This document shows, in pieces, positions 37,419 through 49,704 of a stretch of DNA of 49,778 nucleotides. A program made the translations under genes and the position numbers. Positions within the stretch are counted from its first letter, which is position 1. Each line of letters begins with the position of its first letter. Below the pieces are notes generated by a model. That model saw only the letters and a program-made list of their open reading frames with translations. It had not been told where the DNA came from and did not search any database. The stretch spans positions 1 through 49,778 of the forward strand of contig JAAYSE010000008.1 in assembly GCA_012524135.1 (NCBI GenBank), written 5' to 3'. The stretch is from Candidatus Epulonipiscium sp. (GTDB taxonomy: Bacteria > Bacillota > Clostridia > Lachnospirales > JAAYNZ01).

Positions 37419-39080
37419 TTATCCCCTCATTGTCTCCTCTAAAGAAGCTCCTGGAGCCACCATAGGAAATACTTTATCATCTTTTTCAATTTGACAATCA
37501 ACAATCACTGGTCTTTTTTCTGCCAATGCTTGTTTTAATACAGGTTCTACTTCTTCTAATGTTGTAATTCGTAAACCAACTGCTCCAAAAGCTTCCGCCA
37601 ATTTAACAAAATCAGTATCCCGATCGATATTGGTATTCGAATAACGTTGTCCATAAAACATATCTTGCCATTGTCGAACCATCCCTAATACTTGGTTATT
37701 CATAATAATCACAATCAGTGGAAGATTATACTCTACTGCTGTCGCTAGTTCGTTACAATTCATGCGAAAACTTCCATCTCCTGCGATATTTACTACTTGC
37801 TTATTTGGACAACCAATCTGAGCTCCTATACACGCTCCAAACCCGTATCCCATTGTTCCTAATCCTCCAGAAGAAAGAAATGTTCGTGGTTCTGTAAATT
37901 GATAATACTGTGCTGCCCACATTTGATGCTGTCCTACCTCTGTAGTTACAATAGCTTTTCCTTCTGTTAAGTCATATAATTTTTCAATTACATAAGGAGC
38001 TGTTACACGATCTTTTCTATATTTCAAGGGATATTTTATTTTCCAATCTTGTATCTGTCTCATCCATTCAGAATGTTCTTGCTGAGTCAATCTTTGATTT
38101 AAGAGAGACAAAACTTCTTTTACATCTCCTATCATAGAACAATAAGCTTTGATATTTTTATTAATTTCAGCGGGATCAATATCAATATGAAGAATCTGAG
38201 CATGGGGAGCAAATTCTTCTGCCTTACTGATTACTCGATCACTAAATCGAGCTCCTACAGCAATTAAAAGGTCACATTCCATCATTCCTTTATTGGACGT
38301 CATAGAACCATGCATTCCTACCATACCAGTATAATAGGAATGAGTAGCCGGAAAACCTCCTTGCCCCATTAAACTACAAGTAACAGGTGCTTCTAACTTT
38401 TCTGCAAATTCCACTAATTCTTTTGATGCCTTAGCGTGAATAATACCTCCCCCTGCATAAACAAAAGGCTTCTTTGATTGTTCAATCATTTTTTTAACCT
38501 TTTCTATCCTTTTTTCTGTTATATAATCTGTATCCGTTATTATAGGTTTAGGATTTTGATAAGTATAGGTGGCAACTTGAGCAGTAATATCCTTAGGTAT
38601 ATCAATAAGAACAGGACCTGGGCGACCTTCCCTTGCAATATAAAAAGCATTGCGAATCGTATTAGCCAAATCACAAATATCTTTTACCATATAATTATGC
38701 TTAGTAATAGGCATCGTAATACCCGTGATATCTACTTCCTGAAAACTATCTTTCCCTAATAAAGATACCGCTACATTCCCTGTAATAGCAACCATAGGAA
38801 TAGAATCCATATATGCTGTAGCAATACCTGTTACTAAATTAGTAGCTCCTGGACCAGAAGTAGCAATACAAACCCCTACTTTTCCGGTAGCTCTAGCATA
38901 TCCATCCGCCGCATGTGCAGCCCCTTGTTCATGCGACGTCAAAATATGGCGAATTTCATTTTGATGTTGATAAAGAGCATCATAAATATTTAAAACTGCT
39001 CCTCCTGGATATCCAAAAACGGTATCCACTTTTTGCTCTTTTAAGCATTCGATGATGATTTCTGCTCCTGTAAGTTTCAA
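37419..39080 (-). CDS. ilvB: Acetolactate synthase, large (catalytic) subunit
   Basis: A 553-residue ThDP, FAD enzyme that condenses two pyruvates, or pyruvate and 2-oxobutyrate, in Val/Leu/Ile synthesis. The ThDP-activating Glu is in LTSHEQGAAHAADGYAR, FAD-region residues are in GMVGMHGSMTSN, and the ThDP-Mg site is GDGSFRMNCNELATA ... NNQVLGMVRQWQ. The start codon is TTG, with AAAGGAG and an 8-base spacer; no ATG nearby would work. It is the last gene of the BCAA operon, about 10 kb from its small-subunit gene ilvN, which is the first. A catabolic AlsS is unlikely given the operon and the presence of IlvN. Confidence 0.95.
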   Translation of the reverse strand: MKLTGAEIIIECLKEQKVDTVFGYPGGAVLNIYDALYQHQNEIRHILTSHEQGAAHAADGYARATGKVGVCIATSGPGATNLVTGIATAYMDSIPMVAITGNVAVSLLGKDSFQEVDITGITMPITKHNYMVKDICDLANTIRNAFYIAREGRPGPVLIDIPKDITAQVATYTYQNPKPIITDTDYITEKRIEKVKKMIEQSKKPFVYAGGGIIHAKASKELVEFAEKLEAPVTCSLMGQGGFPATHSYYTGMVGMHGSMTSNKGMMECDLLIAVGARFSDRVISKAEEFAPHAQILHIDIDPAEINKNIKAYCSMIGDVKEVLSLLNQRLTQQEHSEWMRQIQDWKIKYPLKYRKDRVTAPYVIEKLYDLTEGKAIVTTEVGQHQMWAAQYYQFTEPRTFLSSGGLGTMGYGFGACIGAQIGCPNKQVVNIAGDGSFRMNCNELATAVEYNLPLIVIIMNNQVLGMVRQWQDMFYGQRYSNTNIDRDTDFVKLAEAFGAVGLRITTLEEVEPVLKQALAEKRPVIVDCQIEKDDKVFPMVAPGASLEETMRG

Positions 39081-39137
39081 TCCATCATCTCCTTTCTGTA
39101 GTGTCTTATACTTTTCTATTTATACTTCCTCTAATAC

Positions 39138-40802
39138 TTATTTTACAATAGCTCCTGTATTAGCTGAGGTTACTAATCGTGCATAACGGGCTAAATATCC
39201 TGTTTTAATCTTTGGTTCTTTCGGTACCCAATGTTGTTTTCTTTTTGCTAATTCCTCTTGGGAAACTTCTAAAGTAATCGTACCTTTTACCATATCAATA
39301 GAAATTAAATCTCCATCTTGTACTAATGCAATAGGTCCCCCTTCCGCTGCCTCTGGGGAAATATGACCTATAGAAGCTCCTCGAGTAGCTCCACTAAATC
39401 TTCCATCTGTAATAAGAGCCACATCTTTATCAAGTCCCATACCTGCTAAAGCAGAAGTTGGAGATAACATTTCTCGCATACCTGGTCCTCCTTTTGGACC
39501 TTCATAACGAATGACAACAACCGATCCTTTTTGAATTTTTCCTTCTATAATCGCTTGATTCACTTCTTCTTCCGAATCAAAGACTTGAGCAGGTCCTTGA
39601 TGTTGTAACATTTCTTTCGCTACCGCTGATCTTTTTACCACACAGCCATCTGGCGCTAAATTTCCCTTAAGAACCGCAATTCCTCCCGTCATACTATATG
39701 GATTATCCATCGATCGAATAACTTCAGGATTTCGATTTACTATATCCTGAATATTTTCTTTTACTGTTTTCCCTGTAATCGTCATTACATCGGTATGGAG
39801 TAAATTCTTTTTGGATAATTCTTTCATTACCGCAGCTACTCCTCCTGCATGATACAAATCTTCCACATGATGATGACCTGCCGGACTAAGTTTACAAAGA
39901 TTGGGGGTCTTTTCACTAATTTCATTCGCCATATCTAAATTTAACTCAACCCCCGCTTCATAAGCAATAGCTGGTAAGTGTAACATACTATTCGTACTAC
40001 ATCCCAAAGCCATATCCACTGTAAGGGCATTCGCAAACGCTTCTTTTGTCATAATATCTCGTGGTTTTATATCTTTCTCTAACACATCCATTACCGTCAT
40101 TCCTGCTTTTTTTGCTAAGCGGATCCGTTCTGCATAAACCGCTGGAATAGTTCCATTTCCAGGTAACCCAAGTCCTAATACTTCTGTAAGGCAATTCATA
40201 CTATTGGCCGTAAACATTCCTGAACAAGATCCACATCCAGGACAAGCATATTTTTCACAAGCATGAAGTTCTGCTTCTGTCATTTTACCCGCTGTAACAG
40301 CCCCAACTGCTTCAAATACAGTAGATAAACTAGAATGAGAAGAACTTTGTCCATCCTTTCCTGCTAACATAGGACCTCCGCTTACCACCACTGTTGGAAT
40401 ATTAAGTCGAGCTGCTGCCATAAGCATTCCAGGCACTACTTTATCACAATTAGGTACCATAACCAAAGCATCAAAGCCGTGCGCCATAGCCATCGTTTCA
40501 ATACAATCCGCAATCAACTCACGAGAAGCTAAAGAATAATGCATTCCCATATGTCCCATAGCAATCCCATCACACACAGCAATAGCAGGAAACTCAATGG
40601 GTGTTCCTCCTCTCATTCGTACCCCAGCTTTTACCGATTCTACAATAGTATCTAAATGAATATGACCTGGTACAATTTCATTTTGTGAATTTACAATTCC
40701 AATTAAAGGTTGTTGAATTTCTTCATCCGTATATCCCAGTGCTTTTAATAACGAACGATGAGGAGCCCGCTCTATCCCTTTTTTAACTCGATCACTTCTC
40801 AT
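39138..40802 (-). CDS. ilvD: Dihydroxyacid dehydratase
   Basis: Dehydrates 2,3-dihydroxy-isovalerate and its isoleucine analogue with an Fe-S cluster. The 554-residue length is normal. Cluster cysteines lie in [22 protein letters not shown] and [19 protein letters not shown]; the C-terminal active-site part has [12 protein letters not shown] and [21 protein letters not shown]. The start is taken at MRSDRVKK with AAAGGAAATGCTT upstream, two codons inside the ORF-track entry. It follows ilvE by a 132-base gap that has no clear terminator and precedes ilvB by 57 bases. Confidence 0.97.
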   Translation of the reverse strand: MRSDRVKKGIERAPHRSLLKALGYTDEEIQQPLIGIVNSQNEIVPGHIHLDTIVESVKAGVRMRGGTPIEFPAIAVCDGIAMGHMGMHYSLASRELIADCIETMAMAHGFDALVMVPNCDKVVPGMLMAAARLNIPTVVVSGGPMLAGKDGQSSSHSSLSTVFEAVGAVTAGKMTEAELHACEKYACPGCGSCSGMFTANSMNCLTEVLGLGLPGNGTIPAVYAERIRLAKKAGMTVMDVLEKDIKPRDIMTKEAFANALTVDMALGCSTNSMLHLPAIAYEAGVELNLDMANEISEKTPNLCKLSPAGHHHVEDLYHAGGVAAVMKELSKKNLLHTDVMTITGKTVKENIQDIVNRNPEVIRSMDNPYSMTGGIAVLKGNLAPDGCVVKRSAVAKEMLQHQGPAQVFDSEEEVNQAIIEGKIQKGSVVVIRYEGPKGGPGMREMLSPTSALAGMGLDKDVALITDGRFSGATRGASIGHISPEAAEGGPIALVQDGDLISIDMVKGTITLEVSQEELAKRKQHWVPKEPKIKTGYLARYARLVTSANTGAIVK

Positions 40803-40934
40803 AAGCATTTCCTTTCTGTTTTCTTTTTTCTATTGGATATATAAATATCCTTCTCATACATTAAAATACTTGATATAACTATCTCAAAATATCTTCAATT
40901 GAAATAGATAAACATAGAATAGATAAAAACAACC

Positions 40935-41822
40935 TTATGATAGTCCAATTAGCATTCCTTGATTTTGAGCATAATCATGGAATAATTTTAATAATTTCTT
41001 GGTAATAGGACCACAACTTCCATTTCCAATTACTCTTCCATCCACATTGGTAACTGCAATAACTTCTGCCGCTGTTCCTGTTAAGAAACATTCATCTGCA
41101 TTATAAACATTAAAAAGAGTAAATTCCTTTTCATACACTTCGTAACCTGCTTCTTTGGCCAATTCTATAACACTTAATCTAGTAATCCCATCTAAAATTC
41201 CTACATGAATAGGTGGAGTATAGATAACACCATCTTTAATAATAAAAATATTATCTCCTGTACATTCTGTTACCATTCCATCATGATCTAACATTAATGC
41301 CTCTGCCGCTCCCGCACGATTGGCTTCAATTTTTGCCAAAATATTGTTTAAATAGTTTAAAGACTTTACTTGAGGATCGACAATAGTAGCCTTATTTCTA
41401 CGTTGGCTAGCTGTTATAATCGGCATACCCTTTTCATACATTTCTTCAGGATATAAAGAAATCGTAGATGCAATACAAAAAACAGTAGGTTTTACACAAT
41501 TCGTAGGACTTAATCCTAAATCCCCTGCTCCCCTCGTTACAACAAGACGAATATACGCATCTCTTAACTGATTTTGTCTACATGTTTCCAAAACTACTTC
41601 GGTTAACTCCTCTTTCGATAAAGGAATTTCTAAAAAAATGGCTTTGGCTGCTGCAAAAATACGATTTATATGTTCTTCTAATCGAAAAACTCTTCCATTA
41701 TAAGCACGAATTCCTTCAAAAACTCCATCCCCATATAATACCCCATGATCAAAAACCGATACTTTTGCTTCTGATTTTTTAACAAATTCTCCATTTAAAT
41801 AAATCATTAATTCTGATGGCAT
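40935..41822 (-). CDS. ilvE: Branched-chain amino acid aminotransferase
   Basis: A fold-type IV PLP aminotransferase of 295 residues that makes Val, Leu and Ile from their keto acids with glutamate. The PLP lysine is in DPQVKSLNYLNNILAKIEA. Other motifs are VFDHGVLYGDGVFEGIRAYNG near the N-terminus, ECTGDNIFIIKDG, GITRLSVIELA and CFLTGTAAEVIAV. D-amino acid transaminases share this fold, but the operon context and motif set support IlvE. TGGAGGGACTTAT is the ribosome site. It is 39 bases after leuB. Confidence 0.95.
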   Translation of the reverse strand: MPSELMIYLNGEFVKKSEAKVSVFDHGVLYGDGVFEGIRAYNGRVFRLEEHINRIFAAAKAIFLEIPLSKEELTEVVLETCRQNQLRDAYIRLVVTRGAGDLGLSPTNCVKPTVFCIASTISLYPEEMYEKGMPIITASQRRNKATIVDPQVKSLNYLNNILAKIEANRAGAAEALMLDHDGMVTECTGDNIFIIKDGVIYTPPIHVGILDGITRLSVIELAKEAGYEVYEKEFTLFNVYNADECFLTGTAAEVIAVTNVDGRVIGNGSCGPITKKLLKLFHDYAQNQGMLIGLS

Positions 41823-41861
41823 ATAAGTCCCTCCATTATTTTAATTTTTTATTTTTACTTC

Positions 41862-42932
41862 TTATACATTTTCTACTACCAATTGTCCCATTTTTTTTGT
41901 ACCCACTTGTTTCATTCCTGCACTCATAATATCGCCTGTTCGATATCCTTGTTTTAACACTTCTATTACTGCATTTTCAATGGTCTTTGCCTCTTTCTCT
42001 AATTGAAAAGAATACCGTAACATCATAGCTCCTGATAAAATGGTGGCTAGAGGATTTGCTTTATCTTGCCCAGCAATATCTGGTGCCGAACCATGAATAG
42101 GTTCATACATACCAAAACTGCCTTTTCCTAAACTCGCAGAAGGTAACATACCGATAGATCCTGTAATCATACTTGCTTCATCCGATAAAATATCTCCAAA
42201 CATATTGGTCGTTAAAAGGACATCAAATTGTTTAGGATTTCGAACCAATTGCATGGAGGCATTATCTACATAAAGATGATTTAGTTCTACTTCTGGATAT
42301 TCTTTTGCTACTTCTTCTACGACAGCTCTCCATAATCTAGAAGATTCTAAAATATTTGCTTTATCTATACTCGTTACTCTTTTATCTCGTTTCATAGCAA
42401 TGTCAAAAGCAACTTGTGCAATACGTTCTATTTCCTCTTTACTATAAGCTTCTGTATCGTAAGCTTCTTCACCATATTTTCCTTGACGCCTACCTCGTTC
42501 TCCAAAATAAATGCCCCCCGTTAATTCACGAACGACCATTAGGTCTAATCCACCTTCTACTAAATCTGGTCGAAGTGTGCAAGCATCTTTTAAAGGTTCA
42601 TACAAAAGCGCAGGCCGAAGATTAGCAAATAAATTTAATCCTTCTCTTAGTCCTAATAACGCTTTTTCAGGTCTTTGATCACCTGGAAAATCATCCCACT
42701 TAGGCCCTCCCACAGCCCCTAGCAAAACAGCATCACTTTTTTTGCAAATATCTAACGTTTTTTGAGGCAAAGGTTCTCCTACTTGATCAATAGCAATACC
42801 TCCAGCTAATGTTTCTGTAAAAGTAAAAGTATGCCCAAATTTTTCTCCTATTTTATCTAAAACCAAAACCGTTTGTTCTATAATATCTGGTCCAATTCCA
42901 TCACCTGGAATCGTTGCAATAGTAAAATTCAT
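41862..42932 (-). CDS. leuB: 3-isopropylmalate dehydrogenase
   Basis: NAD-dependent oxidation and decarboxylation of 3-isopropylmalate to 2-ketoisocaproate; it also accepts the methylmalate of the citramalate route. At 356 residues it has [11 protein letters not shown], the substrate loop [12 protein letters not shown], the [15 protein letters not shown] segment, the metal site [19 protein letters not shown] and the closing [15 protein letters not shown]. It follows leuD in the order leuC-leuD-leuB and precedes ilvE. Confidence 0.97.
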   Translation of the reverse strand: MNFTIATIPGDGIGPDIIEQTVLVLDKIGEKFGHTFTFTETLAGGIAIDQVGEPLPQKTLDICKKSDAVLLGAVGGPKWDDFPGDQRPEKALLGLREGLNLFANLRPALLYEPLKDACTLRPDLVEGGLDLMVVRELTGGIYFGERGRRQGKYGEEAYDTEAYSKEEIERIAQVAFDIAMKRDKRVTSIDKANILESSRLWRAVVEEVAKEYPEVELNHLYVDNASMQLVRNPKQFDVLLTTNMFGDILSDEASMITGSIGMLPSASLGKGSFGMYEPIHGSAPDIAGQDKANPLATILSGAMMLRYSFQLEKEAKTIENAVIEVLKQGYRTGDIMSAGMKQVGTKKMGQLVVENV

Positions 42933-42997
42933 CTTCTTCTCCCCATTCTTCCGATCATTATTTTATATTGATTTCTCTACAATATTTAAATACATCT

Positions 42998-43489
42998 TTA
43001 ATTCACTTTCTCTCGAATATAAGAAATTAATCCATCCGCCTTAATAATTTCTTGCATAAACGCTGGAAAAGGTTCTGCTTGATAAGATTCTCCCTTTGTG
43101 ATATTGTGAATCGTTCCTGTATCAAAATCAACTTCTAACTGATCTCCTGCTTCCATTTTTTTAGCCGCTTCTTCACATTCTAAAATAGGAAGCCCAATAT
43201 TAATTGCATTTCTATAAAAAATTCGTGCGAAAGTAGAAGCAATAACACAAGAAATTCCTGATACCTTAATAGCAATAGGTGCATGTTCTCTAGAAGAACC
43301 ACAACCAAAATTCTTATTAGCAACAATAATATCGCCTTTTTTTACCTTTTTAACAAATTCTTGATCTATATCTTCCATACAATGTTGTGCTAATTCTTTC
43401 GGATCCGAAGTATTTAAATATCTTGCTGGAATAATTACATCGGTATCTACATTATCTTTGTATTTAAAAACTTTTCCTTTTGCTTTCAT
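42998..43489 (-). CDS. leuD: 3-isopropylmalate dehydratase, small subunit
   Basis: Partner of LeuC in the isomerisation of 2- to 3-isopropylmalate. The true protein is 163 residues: it starts at [20 protein letters not shown], with AAGGGGGAAAAAAG upstream. The ORF-track entry adds 23 residues that overlap the end of leuC. Motifs are [25 protein letters not shown] and [16 protein letters not shown]. This short form is the LeuD2-like type found in Clostridia and archaea. Confidence 0.95.
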   Translation of the reverse strand: MKAKGKVFKYKDNVDTDVIIPARYLNTSDPKELAQHCMEDIDQEFVKKVKKGDIIVANKNFGCGSSREHAPIAIKVSGISCVIASTFARIFYRNAINIGLPILECEEAAKKMEAGDQLEVDFDTGTIHNITKGESYQAEPFPAFMQEIIKADGLISYIREKVN

Positions 43490-43502
43490 CTTTTTTCCCC
43501 CT

Positions 43503-44765
43503 TTATACAATTTCTTCTGGACTAGTAATTTTTCCTGTAATAGCCGATGCAGCAGCAACAGCTGGACTGGCTAAATATACTTCTGACTCCGGATGTCCCA
43601 TACGTCCTACAAAGTTTCGATTAGTAGTAGCTACTGCTCGTTCTCCCTTCGCTAAAATCCCCATATGACCTCCTAAACAAGGTCCACAAGTAGGCGTACT
43701 AACAGCAACTCCAGCTTCTACAAAAATCTCTAATAAGCCCTCTCGCATCGCATCTAAATAAATCTTTTGGGTAGCAGGAAAAACAATCGTACGAACTCCT
43801 TTTGCTACTTTCTTTCCTTTTAAAATCTTAGCAGCCATACGTAAATCCTCTAAACGTCCATTTGTACAAGATCCAATCACTACTTGATCTATTTTTATAT
43901 CTCCTACTTCATCAATTGTATGAGTGTTTTCTGGAAGGTGTGGAAAAGCTACCGTAGGTCGTAGTGTACTTACATCAATTTCATATACTTTTTCATACTC
44001 GGCATCTTCATCTGCTTCATAAATTGTATAATCTTTTTTTGAATGAGCCTTTACATATTCTAAAGTTTTTTCATCTACAGGAAAAATGCCATTTTTTCCT
44101 CCTGCTTCAATAGCCATATTGGCCATCGTAAAACGATCATCCATAGATAAATCAGTAATTCCATCTCCTACAAATTCCATCGATTTATATAATGCTCCAT
44201 CTACACCAATCATACCAATGATATGAAGAATAATATCTTTTCCACTAACCCAAGGCATTGGTTTGCCTTTTAAAACAAACTTTAAAGCAGTAGGCACCTT
44301 AAACCAACACTTACCTGTTGCCATTCCAGCTGCCATATCTGTACTTCCAATTCCAGTAGAAAAAGCACCTAAAGCACCATACGTACAAGTATGAGAATCT
44401 GCTCCAATAACAACATCACCTGGAACAACCAACCCTTTCTCTGGTAGTAAAGCATGTTCAATTCCCATTTCTCCGACCTCAAAATAATTGGTAATCTCTT
44501 TTTGATGGGCAAACTTACGAATACATTGACATTGTTCTGCTGCTTTGATATCTTTATTGGGTGTAAAATGATCCGGAACAATTGCTACTTTATCCTTATC
44601 AAATACTTTCGAAACCCCAATTTTTTCAAATTCTTTTACTGCTACTGGTGTTGTAATATCATTTCCTAATACCAAATCCAAATTAGCTTCAATCAGTTGT
44701 CCTGCTTTCACTTCTTTTAATCCAGCATGTGCCGCTAATATTTTCTGAGTCATTGTCATTCCCAT
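43503..44765 (-). CDS. leuC: 3-isopropylmalate dehydratase, large subunit
   Basis: A 420-residue aconitase-family subunit with the [4Fe-4S] cysteines in IGSCTNGR and [11 protein letters not shown]. It has [11 protein letters not shown] at the N-terminus, [12 protein letters not shown] and [25 protein letters not shown]. The length and the pairing with a 163-residue LeuD mark the short LeuC2 type rather than the 465-residue enteric form. With LeuD and LeuB it can serve both leucine synthesis and, with CimA, the citramalate route. AAGGGGGATTTAAG precedes the ATG. It lies 13 bases before leuD. Confidence 0.96.
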   Translation of the reverse strand: MGMTMTQKILAAHAGLKEVKAGQLIEANLDLVLGNDITTPVAVKEFEKIGVSKVFDKDKVAIVPDHFTPNKDIKAAEQCQCIRKFAHQKEITNYFEVGEMGIEHALLPEKGLVVPGDVVIGADSHTCTYGALGAFSTGIGSTDMAAGMATGKCWFKVPTALKFVLKGKPMPWVSGKDIILHIIGMIGVDGALYKSMEFVGDGITDLSMDDRFTMANMAIEAGGKNGIFPVDEKTLEYVKAHSKKDYTIYEADEDAEYEKVYEIDVSTLRPTVAFPHLPENTHTIDEVGDIKIDQVVIGSCTNGRLEDLRMAAKILKGKKVAKGVRTIVFPATQKIYLDAMREGLLEIFVEAGVAVSTPTCGPCLGGHMGILAKGERAVATTNRNFVGRMGHPESEVYLASPAVAAASAITGKITSPEEIV

Positions 44766-44834
44766 CTTAAATCCCCCTTACATCCTTTATTTTTATACGA
44801 ATTCTTGTTTCATCGTGAGTTGAAGCTTAACTAT

Positions 44835-46427
44835 TTATAAATAAACTTTAATTTTCTTTTCAATGTTTTTTAATAATTTATATTCAATCGAATCAACAAG
44901 TGCAATCAAACTGGCTTCAATAATATCTGTAGAAACCCCTACCGTAGTCCAAAAATCATGCCCATCTGAAGATTCAATCAATACTCGAACTTTAGCTGCT
45001 GTAGCTGTTTTTGTATCCAATACACGAACCTTATAATCGGTTAAATAAATTTCTTTTAATTCTGGATAAAATACTTCTAAGGCTCTTCGAAGTGCTTTAT
45101 CTAATGCATGAACAGGCCCATCTCCTTCTGCAGCTGTAATTTCTTCTTTTCCATCTACACTAATTTTAATCATAGCCGAAGAACCAAATTCACTATTTTG
45201 AGCTGGATGTTCTCCGATCGTTTTAAAATAGTCAATTTCAAAGAAAGGTTTGTATTTTCCTAATGCTTTTCTAACAATTAATTCAAAAGTGCTCTCTGCA
45301 CCTTCAAACTGATACCCTTGATGTTCCAATTCTTTCACTCGATCCATAATCGTTTGTACTACTGGATCTTCTTTTGTTATCGAAGGTATAATTTTTTGAA
45401 TCTTTGATAGAATCGTACTACGTCCTGCCACTTCTGACATTAAAAATCTTCTCTCATTACCGACTAATGAAGGTGGTATATGCTCAAAAGAATGAGCAGC
45501 CTTATTCACTCCATCAATATGCATTCCTGCTTTATGAGTAAAGGCACTATGTCCTACATACGGCTCTTTATCACTTAATTTTATATTAGCTACTTCTGCA
45601 ATATATCGAGCAGTAGAAGTCAATTGCTTCATATTTACTTCCGGGATACAAAGAAATCCTTTTTTTAACTGTAAATTAGGAATAATCGTGCTTAAATTTG
45701 CATTACCACAACGTTCTCCAAATCCAACATAAGTACCTTGTATATGCACTGCTCCCGCTTCTATTGCCATAATAGAATTAGCCACTGCCATCCCTCCATC
45801 ATTATGAGCATGAATGCCAACAGGAACAGAAAAATTATCCACTACTTTCTTGGTAATTTCATACACTTCATTAGGAAAAGCTCCGCCATTGGTTTCACAA
45901 AGAACAATACCATCCGCTCCACCATCTACCGCTGCCTGTAATGTAGACAAAGCATATTGAGGATTTGCTTTATATCCATCAAAAAAATGCTCTGCATCAA
46001 AAATAATTTCTTTGCCCTTTCCTTTTAAAAAAGAAATGGTTTCTTGAATCATATTTAGATTTTCTTGTAAAGTCGTATGAATAATATCGGTAACATGAAA
46101 ATCCCAACTTTTGCCGAATATAGCCACTACATCCGTCTCTGATTCTAATAAAGACTGAATATTTTTATCCGTTTCTACAGCAATATCTCGCCTTCGTGTA
46201 CTTCCAAAAGCAGTAAGTTTACTATGTTGAAGAGGTAATTCCTTTATTTTTTCAAAAAATTCTAAATCCTTAGGGTTGGAACTCGGATTTCCTGCTTCAA
46301 TATAGTCTACCCCTAAATGATCTAGGGCCTTCACAATCTTTATTTTATCTTTCACGGAGAAGGAGATTCCCTCAGCTTGGGCCCCATCTCGCAAAGTGGA
46401 ATCAAAGATCATAATTTTTTTGTCCAT
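44835..46427 (-). CDS. cimA: (R)-citramalate synthase
   Basis: Condenses pyruvate and acetyl-CoA to citramalate, giving 2-oxobutyrate for isoleucine without threonine deaminase. The 530-residue protein has a DRE-TIM barrel with FDSTLRDGAQAEGISFSV (the GAQAEG variant of citramalate synthases, where LeuA has GEQSPG), EAGNPSSNPKDLEFF, VGIHAHNDGGMAVANS and GHSAFTHKAGMHIDGV, then a LeuA-type C-terminal regulatory domain (about 400-530). Its start overlaps the leuA stop (TAATG), so translation is coupled. Homocitrate or 2-IPM synthase activity is less likely because leuA is adjacent. Confidence 0.94.
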   Translation of the reverse strand: MDKKIMIFDSTLRDGAQAEGISFSVKDKIKIVKALDHLGVDYIEAGNPSSNPKDLEFFEKIKELPLQHSKLTAFGSTRRRDIAVETDKNIQSLLESETDVVAIFGKSWDFHVTDIIHTTLQENLNMIQETISFLKGKGKEIIFDAEHFFDGYKANPQYALSTLQAAVDGGADGIVLCETNGGAFPNEVYEITKKVVDNFSVPVGIHAHNDGGMAVANSIMAIEAGAVHIQGTYVGFGERCGNANLSTIIPNLQLKKGFLCIPEVNMKQLTSTARYIAEVANIKLSDKEPYVGHSAFTHKAGMHIDGVNKAAHSFEHIPPSLVGNERRFLMSEVAGRSTILSKIQKIIPSITKEDPVVQTIMDRVKELEHQGYQFEGAESTFELIVRKALGKYKPFFEIDYFKTIGEHPAQNSEFGSSAMIKISVDGKEEITAAEGDGPVHALDKALRRALEVFYPELKEIYLTDYKVRVLDTKTATAAKVRVLIESSDGHDFWTTVGVSTDIIEASLIALVDSIEYKLLKNIEKKIKVYL

Positions 46428-47956
46428 TACTCTCCTCCTTCATCCATCTCTGATTCATTTAACATTTTATTAATAGCATTAATATAAGCTTTTACGCTAG
46501 CCTCAACAATATCGGTACTTACCCCCCTTCCCGTATAGGTTTTCTTTTCTTTCTTTGTTTTTACAATAACCTCTCCTAGCGCATCTTTTCCTTCTGTAAC
46601 GGATTGAATCGAATAATCTTCTAATTGAAAACGAAATCCAACTAATTTATCTAAAGCATTAAAAGCTGCATCAATAGGTCCATCTCCTGTCGCTACTTCT
46701 TCCATACATTCTGTTCCTTTTTTAATTTTTACAGCGGCAGTAGAGGTAATCGTATTTCCACTATTAATAACAAACCTTTCTAACTGATAAATTTGTGGAA
46801 TATGAATTTGTTTTTGATGAATAAGAGCTTCAATATCTCGATCTGTTACTGTTTTTTTTCTATCTGCTAACTTCTTAAACTCTTCAAAACTAGCATCCAA
46901 TTGTTCCTTATTCAGTTGATATCCTAATACTTTCAAACGATCTTCAAAAGCATGGCGACCGGAATGTTTCCCTAAAATCATTTTATTTTGTGGTAACCCA
47001 ACGGATTCAGGTGTCATAATTTCATACGTTTGCTTATTCTCTAGTACTCCATGTTGATGAATCCCTGATTCGTGTGCAAAAGCATTCGCTCCTACAATGG
47101 CTTTATTCGGTTGTACTGGTACACCTGTAATCGTACTAATCAATCGGCTAGCCGGATATAATTGCTTCGTATCTACTCTGCAACCTACATGATAAATATC
47201 TTTTCGTGTATGCAAATTCATAACAATCTCTTCTAATGCTGCATTTCCTGCTCGTTCTCCAATCCCATTAATGGTACATTCCACTTGATTTGCTCCTGCT
47301 TGTATAGCCGATAACGTATTCGCAACTCCAAGACCTAAATCGTCATGACAATGAACCGATATTTCAGTTTTTTCAATATTCCGTACATTGTCTTTAATTC
47401 CCTGTATCAGATGATAAAATTCTTTTGGAGTAGTATATCCTACTGTATCAGGTATATTAACAACAGTAGCTCCTGCTTCTATTACCGCTTGAATGACTTG
47501 ATATAAAAATTCCGGATTACTACGTGAAGCATCTTCTGCTGAAAATTCCACATCAGAACAATACTTTTTTGCATATTGTGTCATCGCTCTTGCTTGATCG
47601 ATCACTTGTTCCTTCGTCTTCTTTAATTTGTATTGCATATGCAAATCTGATGTAGCAAGAAATATATGAATTCTAGGTTGTACTGCCTGTTTGACTGCCT
47701 CCCAAGCTCTGTCAATATCTTTGGGAAGAGCCCGGGCCAAACTGGCCACGGTGCAATCTTTGACATTTTGAGCTATTCGTTTTACCGAAGTAAAATCTCC
47801 AGGAGAGGCAATAGCAAAACCGGCTTCTATAACATCTACTTTCATTCTTTCTAACTGTTTGGCTACCTCTATTTTCTCTTCTAGGTTCATACTACAGCCT
47901 GGCGACTGTTCTCCATCCCGCAAGGTGGTATCAAAAATCTTAATTTCTCTCCCCAT
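46427..47956 (-). CDS. leuA: 2-isopropylmalate synthase
   Basis: First enzyme of leucine synthesis: acetyl-CoA plus 2-ketoisovalerate. At 509 residues it is the standard LeuA1 type. The barrel has FDTTLRDGEQSPGCSM, EAGFAIASPGDF, SVHCHDDLGLGVANTLSAI (metal histidines), NGIGERAGNAALEEIVM and ANAFAHESGIHQHG, and the C-terminal about 130 residues form the LeuA allosteric domain that gives leucine feedback. AGGAGGGTATT precedes the ATG, 9 bases after ilvC. Its last codons overlap the cimA start. Confidence 0.96.
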   Translation of the reverse strand: MGREIKIFDTTLRDGEQSPGCSMNLEEKIEVAKQLERMKVDVIEAGFAIASPGDFTSVKRIAQNVKDCTVASLARALPKDIDRAWEAVKQAVQPRIHIFLATSDLHMQYKLKKTKEQVIDQARAMTQYAKKYCSDVEFSAEDASRSNPEFLYQVIQAVIEAGATVVNIPDTVGYTTPKEFYHLIQGIKDNVRNIEKTEISVHCHDDLGLGVANTLSAIQAGANQVECTINGIGERAGNAALEEIVMNLHTRKDIYHVGCRVDTKQLYPASRLISTITGVPVQPNKAIVGANAFAHESGIHQHGVLENKQTYEIMTPESVGLPQNKMILGKHSGRHAFEDRLKVLGYQLNKEQLDASFEEFKKLADRKKTVTDRDIEALIHQKQIHIPQIYQLERFVINSGNTITSTAAVKIKKGTECMEEVATGDGPIDAAFNALDKLVGFRFQLEDYSIQSVTEGKDALGEVIVKTKKEKKTYTGRGVSTDIVEASVKAYINAINKMLNESEMDEGGE

Positions 47957-47965
47957 AATACCCTC

Positions 47966-49478
<1,513 letters not shown>

Positions 49479-49566
49479 ATCTTTCCCCCTCTCATAATAT
49501 AGCCTCTTGGTCACTGATCGATTTGGTTGAAATTTCTTTCTATTTCCATGATTGAATATTTTCTAA

Positions 49567-49704
49567 TCATTCCATCGTATCTAAAGGTTCAATCTTTTCT
49601 AAAAAATCTTTTAGCATTTCTTTTACATCATCAACCACAGGAATTAATGCACCAATATTTTTTCCTAATTAATATGACGACCTGGTAGGAAAATCTCCTT
49701 TCAT
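49567..49704 (-). pseudogene. Small leader ORF with an in-frame stop, upstream of ilvN
   Basis: On the minus strand AAAGGAGGCCAAGT precedes an ATG that encodes MKGDFPTRSSY and then TAA. The same frame continues for 33 more sense codons (LGKNIGALIPVVDDVKE ... LDTME) to a TGA. It looks like a 45-codon gene broken by one stop, or a real 11-residue leader peptide followed by chance coding. I do not recognise the protein. No T-box motif and no terminator hairpin are visible in the 300-base leader up to the window edge. Confidence 0.35.
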
